Positions 56,150-64,000 of a stretch of DNA of 64,000 nt are shown here, piece after piece. The position numbers were made by a program, and so were the translations under genes. The first letter of the stretch is position 1. Each line of letters begins with the position of its first letter. Under the pieces are notes generated by a model. That model was given only the letters and a program-made list of their open reading frames with translations, did not search any database and had not been told where the DNA came from. The DNA is taken from contig NC_059407.1 of NCBI RefSeq assembly GCF_905220565.1, forward strand, positions 62,001-126,000, in the 5' to 3' direction. Origin of the DNA: Melitaea cinxia. Lineage: Eukaryota; Arthropoda; Insecta; Lepidoptera; Nymphalidae.

Positions 56150-59100
56150 TTTTATGTGTTACTTTAAGCGTTATTGACGCAGATTATCATTCCTCCGGCC
56201 CGATGGCCGACTGCGCCCGTCGGCAGTCGGTGGACGTTTTTTGTGACCATCCGTTTCTTAGTTCGATTGTGACGTTGAGTCATGCGAAGATTCGTTTAGA
56301 TCGAAATGATAGTGATAGGTGCTGTGGTCGACTGTATTGGGTTTCTTTTTCACTGCAACAGGTAAATACTGGCACTCAGTGCACTCTTGTTTACAAAACA
56401 AAGGTCAGATATGTACAAGTTTGCTACAGTAAACGAAATAGCACATAAGTTATGTAAACATATATGCACCTACTGAGTTTATCACCTGAGAAATGCTGGG
56501 TTAAAGTGCTTTGTAAAAGCACCAGAGAGGATGTAAATACGATAGGTTCCTACATATATTATACCTAAATATATGATATAATTTACTTGATAGTCAAATT
56601 ACACTTTAAATTTTGTATTATATACAAAACTAGGTGATATATCAATAATATTTGTATACATAGACCAAGATTGTTGCAAGAGATCGGGGTGGCTGCGCCT
56701 GCCAGGCGACTAACGGCATAGCTCATAGAGACGGGCGCGGGCGCGGCGGGGAGAGGGAGGCGAGGCGCGCAGGTATCTAAGTAAATTCGGCCCTTTCGAG
56801 AGCGCCGCGGGTCTCTCGGCAGGTTCTCGCGACAACGAGAAATATTATCGTCGTGAATCACAGTGCCGCTGAGAGCCTCTTAGTATCCACTGTTAACGAT
56901 ACACGAAATCGCAAAATTATTTTGACGATATAAGCTGTAACCCAAAGCTCGCTTCGTCGGAATGTATCCATTGCCGGTTATGATCTAATTACCTTAACTG
57001 CTTTCACACGAGCCGGGATAACTTCGCCGTTTTTCGAATCTGCCGTTTCAATTCCCACTCAAATTAGGCTTAATTACATGTCCGTCAGAGATATACAATG
57101 TTGTAATTCCGAGAGAGAGTTGAGTCGGACGGACAGCGACTCTGCAATCTGTACATGTCTTAATTATGCTCATGCTAGTGTCCAAAGCTCCGCGTCGTCC
57201 GTGCGCGTTGCGTGTGACTTCAATTACACGCACTCGCGGCGCACGCGCAGTTTTTGCGTCCCGCCGCGCCGCGCCGTCATTATGTAAAGCGATGCGTCGC
57301 ACTCGTACTCGATGTACTCGTATGTCTATGGCAGCACGACGGCGGCGGCGGTGCGCTGCAAAAAGCCGCTTAGTGCAAAATAACGATGTCTTGTCGTAGA
57401 TCACCAAACGTCAAAAACACGCAATTTACGTATCTTCCGCATGCTCGAGCCATGTACATGACTAGGGAGTGTTAAAAACACATTTAAATTTTTTAATACA
57501 AAATTTACACTATAAGCAAGGAGAGAAGTAACATTAGTTAAACTGCAAGCACGACTAATATTCTACGTAACTGAGGTTTAGAAACAATAAGGAGCATAAT
57601 TATTAGCTTTAATGCCTGGTCCCCGGCTCTCAGCCGCCGATAACCGCGAGACCAACCTTTCTCTTGCTCTGTGACCTCCGCGAACTTCTGAGTACAAACG
57701 TATCATAAATTTTATTAAATATATTTATTTTTCTAAAAATTGTAAATGTTTTATGTTTAAAATTCTTAATTCAGTCAAAATTTTAGTCTTTGAATATTAT
57801 GAAATATTTGCACAAGTGGTAATGTCTCGATTCTCTTCGGCACCTGTCGACCGTCCCCGTCCCGACCATTCCTATGGACCGCTACAGACACAACAACAAC
57901 AAAACCATAATATATAATCTAATTTCTTGACACTATTATATACGACAGGAACTGAACCTAACTAACTAATAGATGAAAACTTACCATGGTTCTAACAGTG
58001 TAACAATTTTTACTTTAATCTAGCGTGTCGGCGGTACTCTACATAGGGCATTTCTCCCCTGACGTAGCGATCTGGCAAGAACAACTTAAATTCTAAGACT
58101 AGAATAATTTCCCTGTCATAATGTAACATGTTTTGAAAACATATTACCTTTAAGCGTAGAGTAGATGTACACACGCGCGCTACGGAGAGGTCGCACGTGT
58201 CGCCGCGGGAAAGACTTCAACGCGTACTCGACCGTTGCGCGGACGCCGTGCGTTGGTACTTAGTCGTACTAAACTAGCTTAAACCTCATTCAACTATTTG
58301 CCTTGCCTTGATTTTCCTACAAGATATTTTATTATAACCACTTGGAGGAGCAATTTCAAAAATAAAAGTTTAAATCTACAGACGATCTGTGGGGTAGTTC
58401 TAATTGTAATTCTTGTGAAAATTCTTAGTGGTTTCTAAAACCAAGATCGAAGTCTGGTTGGGGAAACACCTAATATTTTTTTACTTTTATTCGTTCTCAA
58501 AGCAACTCGTACGCATTCCTAAAAAAACTTGTCTAATTTGTTTTTTTTTTCCTCGACGATATTTAATACTCTGTGAAATTGATACATAATTAATAATTTA
58601 ATTAATTTTGCTAGTTATTATTTCTGGAATTGTATATTATTATAACCAACATAGTTTTATGATATACATCTGAATAGACCCGTTAGAAATTTAAATCATT
58701 TTTCTGTTTTTTTTTTTAACATTGTATTGATTAATAATTTATCCGAGTAACAAATAGCCCGTTTCATTTGCTCAGCGGTTTCGAAGTCTGTGTGAATTCA
58801 TGTACACAACGTACCTATTGCGACATCTGTGTATTGTCGACCGTGTTGTGGGCTTGTGGCGGCTACTCGTAAAAATTTAGGAATCGGGCGCCAGAGAGGA
58901 CCATTAAAACAATATGGCACATTAGCGAACATGTATGTACTTAAAGGGCTCATAATATTAGTTGTAGGCTTAATATTGGAGTTAATTTCAATGTAATTCC
59001 ACCCAGTGGGGTTACGCGCATGAACCCAGACAGCCACTGAGTTTTGTCCAGAGAGACAGCGCTCAGTGTTGCACGTGTTAAATTTATTTTTAAAAATCAT

Positions 59101-61593
59101 TTTATTTTCGACAATGTAGTGAGTCTCAGCGAGCCTCATTTCAGCGACGAATTACGTTCTGAAACTCCTCCATCACAGCACTAAAAGTTTGCGCAGCTGT
59201 GAGACGGTTAGACAGTTAGCGGTTGTTATCGGGTAGAACACCGACAACCTTGCAATAGCAGTCGAAATAACAGTAAACCTCTCTAAGCAGTAAACTATCG
59301 TCTCGTAGAACCAATGTTCACTTCACGAGCTTTTTGATCGAACGCCTGCCGAACGTGTCGAGTACACGTCGCGACTCGTCCAGGTGTTCGTCGACACCGA
59401 CGGGTACATCGGTTCGCGGAAGTTTACCCTCACGCATAATTAATATACAAACATGTAAAGATTTATCTTTATGTGGCGGTCCGCGAGCAAGTCGTACTCG
59501 TAGCTCCGTGTTATCTAGATCGACCATAAAAATATCAGCGACGTATCGTTTGACGATTATCATAAACGGTATTAAAATTCAAATTACAGAAAGATATTTC
59601 CTGTGACGACAACTCGACGAGTACATTTACCTAATTAATATTTTATTTCAAAACGAATTCTCTCGAGAACGAGTTTTTGTTTTTAATTAGAATAACCAAT
59701 TGAAGTCCGCGGTACTCGTTGCTATATAATTATGTAGCTTCTATACGTATAAAAATAAGTAATAGGCCTACGGTATACAGATACATAGGTGTAACATGTT
59801 GGCAATACATATTTATTGATTACAGTTGTTCTATATACTAACACCCAAAGTCATTTAGTAAATAATTCATTTATTTTATTATCTTAGCTCTGCAAACTGA
59901 TTAGTTTTAGCTCATACACTTTGTGTGTAATATAAACATAAACAGGCAAACGTGCACATTATCCGCATTACCATTAAACACATACACATTACATATAAAC
60001 ACACACATACCATTATCATAAACATAATGTGGACGATTCAAATCAATACACATTTCGATTATATTTTTCACTACCGAAAAATATAAACTAGGGTGTATTT
60101 ACCTACAGATATTTATAAATATAGTCACGTCACTAAAACTATTTCTGTTTTAATTTTTATTTACGTAGGTAACTATGGGTAAAATATTTTTTGATATATA
60201 CTCGTACTATGCTGTTGCAGTTCAAGTATTTCTCAATGTACTAGATATGTATAATAAGAAAACCATTAATGACTATCGATAATAATTGATGGAAAGGTTT
60301 CTTATAAGTGGACTAAGTCATACTTGCAGTACAAATAAAGAGTTTTTCATTGAAGTTATGAACCTTTATAACTAAAAGGCATGTCTATGGTTTAGTGCGA
60401 GTTCTTGGAAGCGACTCGTTTTCATAACTCCGCGGTCCCGGCGCTGGCGATGTAACCGCTCCGAGGCGCACGACCGCCTCTCACCGGCCGCGGCCGCTCC
60501 TCCTTCACTCACAACTATGACGAATATACTCCTTGGCCTAACTTGTTAGTATTATTTGTATATGATCAAGTTTGTAAAGTTGGTTCCAAGTTTTTTTTTA
60601 TTAATTTTCAATAAATTGTTGTTTTCGTAAACAAATCTTCAACAGATCTTACGAAGAGGATCCCATATAATTGGTCAGGCAGAAAATTAAATGACTAGAC
60701 CTCAGTATGCTGATATACTCTAGATCTCCTCGCAACATAGTCCAAGGTTCGCGGTATGTTGTATACATCGCTCAGAAGTCAGCCGGTCCATCACGAGCTG
60801 ATCGAAAGCGAGATGGCTTGTTCTTGGAACGCAGATCTTGATCGTTCTAAAACACGTGCTCTTAGAACGGATAACAAAACTTACTTTTTGTATTTCATTT
60901 TGTTTCTTTTTTTAAAGCTTGTCAACATATTTCAAAAGTGAACCTTTCCGTAGAAACACTAATCAGATATCGTACATATAAGATGTTTACGATAAACATA
61001 TAACTGTGACACTCGAAATAAATTTCTTTACTTATCGAGGGGGTTTGTGTTTTTTTTTTTTACTTTCAAGAGAGTAGCCTAAAACTTTCTCAGTACCAGT
61101 CTACATCATGTAAAAAAATTTAACAAAACAAACGATACAACGTCATCATATTATATGTATAAAGAGTAAAATCAGTTTTAATCGAATTTGAATCGATTCA
61201 TGAGCAGTGTGCACCTTAACTGAGCGAAAATGAAAAACATATTCGTAAAGGTTTATTATTAATCGTAAAATTATGATTAATGTGATAATTTATTTCGCCG
61301 ACGGAGCCACTGTATAGACTTGATTCTATGATTAAATTAATTACATTCCGGTTCTAGAACTATGTACTTAGTTAAAATGAAATATTCATTAAATATAAAA
61401 TATTTCTAATCATTTTTTTCGCAGATAAATCAACATTCCAAAACACCAGTCTCCTTTTTTTGTGAAATGTGTTATTTTGTGTTTGAGAACGATGAAATTG
61501 TAACTCCATAGCAAGGTCCCACAGCCGATTTTTTTTAAAGAGCAGTTTTAATACGCATAACGTATTACTTACTAAATGAGTGTATTAATTAAT
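56150..61593. other. Long intron or intergenic DNA, no supported exon
   Basis: Downstream of the exon at 55936, so probably its first intron. GC-rich islands at 56690-56830, 57180-57360, 58170-58260 and 60410-60510. A minus-strand frame at 59318-59563 (GRRSIKKLVK end) is open but unrecognised. Confidence 0.5.
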
Positions 61594-62212
61594 AATTGTG
61601 TTTGCTCGCAAACGAAAAAAAAACCGACTTCAATTACGTCGACAAGTAATACAACGTAGATCAACGAAAAAATAGTCAAGCAACTACGCGTTATCAAAGA
61701 TTACTCAAAAAGTAGTTATCAGATCTCAATAAAATTTGTATGCGACCACATAATAAACATCAGCTTTTGATTAAATTAAAAATTATCAAAATCAGTACAC
61801 CCAGTAAAAAGTTATTGCAGATTTTCGAGAGTTTCCCTCGATTTCTCTGGGCTCCCATCATCAGATCCTGGTTTTCTTATCACGGTACCAAACTAGGGAT
61901 ATCCCCTTTCCAACAAAAAAAGAATTATTAAAATCGGTACATCTAGTAGAAAGTTATGCGGTATAATACAACGTAGGTCGACGAAAACAGCGTCAAGTAA
62001 AAACGCATTATTAGATATAACTCGAAAAGTAGTTGTTAGATCTCAAATAAATTTAAATGGGACCAATTGGCACACACCACCTTTCGATTAAAACAAAATT
62101 TGTCGAAATCGGTCTACCCGGTCAAAAGTTCTGATGTAACATACATAAAAAAAAAAAAAAAAAAAATACAGTCGAATTGAGAACCTCCTCCTTTTTTGGA
62201 AGTCGGTTAAAA
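61594..62212 (+). repeat. CCGACTTC repeat, copy H (one internal unit)
   Basis: Head ATTGTGTTTGCTCGCAAACG, one GGCTCCCATCATCAGATCCTGG unit, 3' module, a long A run near 62147-62166 and end GGAAGTCGGTTAAAAA. Confidence 0.87.
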
Positions 62213-64000
62213 ATACGTGCGCAGTGTCGCTGGGTTTCACGCAAGAGATTTGAATTTATATATTTACACTTAAAAAAAAAATGTTCATAATCGACGGTTA
62301 CTTAACAACGACTATAATTGATTTATTAAAGAATATTGTATACTCTGTCTAATGACGATTCAAAACAGGCTTGAAATCTACTCGAGCAAAGAAATGTTTG
62401 ATACACGATGTATAGATTGTAAGTAGTATTTGTTGTTTGTATTTGTAGGCTTTCACAATATTCCATATGCGCGCGTGTGTCGCCCGTGTCCGACATGGCA
62501 ATCATCCACAATAAGGCCTAGAGCCCGCGTCGTCGTGTAATGAGAAAATTCCTCGCGACACATCGACGGTGAGCACGTGAGCGGTGACGCGCGCCGCCTT
62601 TTTTTCGCACTCAGGCGATTAGATACGTGCGTGTCGGTCGGAGCCGCGGGCTACTGCTAGTAAATCCACTCGCCCCATTGTGCGGACCTCGCTTCAAACG
62701 GCCGATAGACTCGTATCGGTCGACGACCCCATACCTCGCTACAAACGTGTTTGTGTATAAATTTTATACCAAAATTATAGGCTCTTTTGACCTCAAATAA
62801 AACCGCACCGACCGTTTTCTTTTTATATTATTAATTTAAGTTAATGTAAGTAACGTTCCTGTGTTATCGCATATAAATTCTTTGAATGCACGCGACCGTA
62901 ATGAGAGGTGCACGCGTGTATCAGAGGCGCAATACCGGCGGGCGCAGCGGCCGCGGAAGCCTTCGTCCGGTGACAAGTTTCTTGTGCACGCGTCGCCGAC
63001 CAATAACACTCTTGTTTTTTGCACGACTCTGACACCATTAGAAATCTCGAAGATTTATCGTATTAGATCTTGTGTGTTACACGAGTATGCGATTTTATTA
63101 ACATTCCCTGCACCTTTATGTACCTATACCTATTTATAAAACGCAAAACGAAGCAGTCATTCAAGACAAGTTATTTAGTAGCGATACAAAATATTTTGTT
63201 ATTTACGTATAGCTAACTAATTAGTTTATACGAGTATAGTCTTAGGGAAAACCACAGACTGACAGAGACAACACTTGAAAGTTAATCTATTCATAACTAA
63301 AATATTCCCATTAATACGTGTTCTTCTTAAGATTTCTATGTAGGGATTGCAATCTGGTAAACCGGATCCGGTAACCCGTTGGATCCGGCATCATTTTGCA
63401 CCTGCCGGATCCGCTGCCGAATTGCCGGATCCAGTGATGTCATTTTTTTGAGAAAAAAAACCGCGAATATCGAAATAGGGAACGTGATTCTTAAGTGTAG
63501 GAGTCCTTTGGTGCTGAGATAAGAGACTTGCTGTGATGTGATGTGGTGAAGATATTCAACTATTTTTACAACTGAAACAACGCTGAAGTTTCTAGACTTA
63601 TTGTGCTGGCATTAAAGAACTTTAACTTAGATGTTTTGGATTTAAGCGAAACTATAAAAATATCTTTAATCTTAACATAAGCAAACATAAAAGTTACGGA
63701 TATTTCGCAGGTCTCTGTCGCTATCTATCTATAGAAGGAATTTAAATAATAAATACATGTCTTTTTATTTTCACGGTCAAATAACACAAGCGGTGTGCGT
63801 CCTTTAATTATTTTAGAGTGCTTAGAGTTTGTAACAGTAACTAATACAATAAATGTTAATTATTTCATTGTAGTAATTTTGAGATTCTCACTGTTCTAAA
63901 GAGACCTTATTAATTTTGTCTTAAATTAGTATAAAACATAATTTCATATAGCCTGTGCTGTTTTTACGCTTCATTAATACTCTAATTATGTTGGAATTAA
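62213..64000. other. Non-coding to the window end
   Basis: GC-rich at 62530-62740 and 62880-63000. A GGATCC-rich block is at 63361-63437 (see findings). No exon supported. Confidence 0.5.
63361..63437. repeat. Cluster of four CCGGATCC / GGATCCGG motifs
   Basis: GGATCC occurs four times in 75 bp, each extended to CCGGATCC or GGATCCGG and arranged in both directions (CCGGATCCGG near 63362). It may be the end of a DNA transposon with repeated transposase sites; no partner end found. Confidence 0.5.

Noticed and set aside
59318..59563. 81-codon minus-strand ORF
   Set aside because: Mixed residues with no domain and no neighbouring exon; may be chance.
1..64000. Bacterial-type operons, riboswitches or ribosome binding sites
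   Set aside because: Spliced gene structure and insect repeats show nuclear eukaryotic DNA.

Overview
The window looks like nuclear DNA of a moth or butterfly (Lepidoptera). The introns and intergenic DNA are AT-rich, the real exons are very GC-rich, and the repeats are types I know from lepidopteran genomes: the GGCCTATGTCCAGCAGTGG short retroelement, Helitron-like ends reading GTCGCGGGCACAGCTAGT, and a very abundant CCGACTTC...GAAGTCGG element. No species can be named from the sequence alone.

The one complete host gene is an animal-type multifunctional fatty acid synthase (FASN) on the + strand, 9795-28747. I could place 20 coding exons, all with GT...AG introns and all phase-consistent, giving 7,164 nt (2,387 residues plus stop). 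The domain order is KS, MAT, DH, non-catalytic linker, ER, KR, ACP, TE, and every catalytic motif I looked for is present. Its introns hold an hAT-type MITE with an 8-bp target duplication (intron 4), a tRNA-related SINE (intron 7), a 4.46-kb LTR element in antisense (intron 11) and a short CCGACTTC repeat (intron 17). Its 3' end runs into a terminal-inverted-repeat element that carries the first canonical AATAAA.

1-9100 is intergenic and built of nested repeats. 29-44 kb is a dense repeat field: a THAP-domain remnant, a LINE with two intact ORFs inserted into a reverse CCGACTTC repeat, a Helitron inside an hAT element, and more SINEs and MITEs. 44-64 kb is mostly non-coding, with a 26-unit minisatellite at 53.8-54.2 kb. 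It holds three short, convincing coding exons (49973-50157, 50235-50338, 55936-56026). These look like two alternative 5' ends of a + strand gene that continues beyond the window; I do not recognise its product.

The most unusual object is the LTR element in FASN intron 11. Its LTRs differ at only about two positions and it has a 5-bp target duplication, yet it carries a gag region and pieces of an envelope-like region with no pol at all. Its leader contains repeated copies of the sequence next to the LTR. It looks like a recently moved, trans-mobilised defective element. The second notable system is the CCGACTTC repeat family: ten copies are visible, built from duplicated modules with a variable number of internal units.
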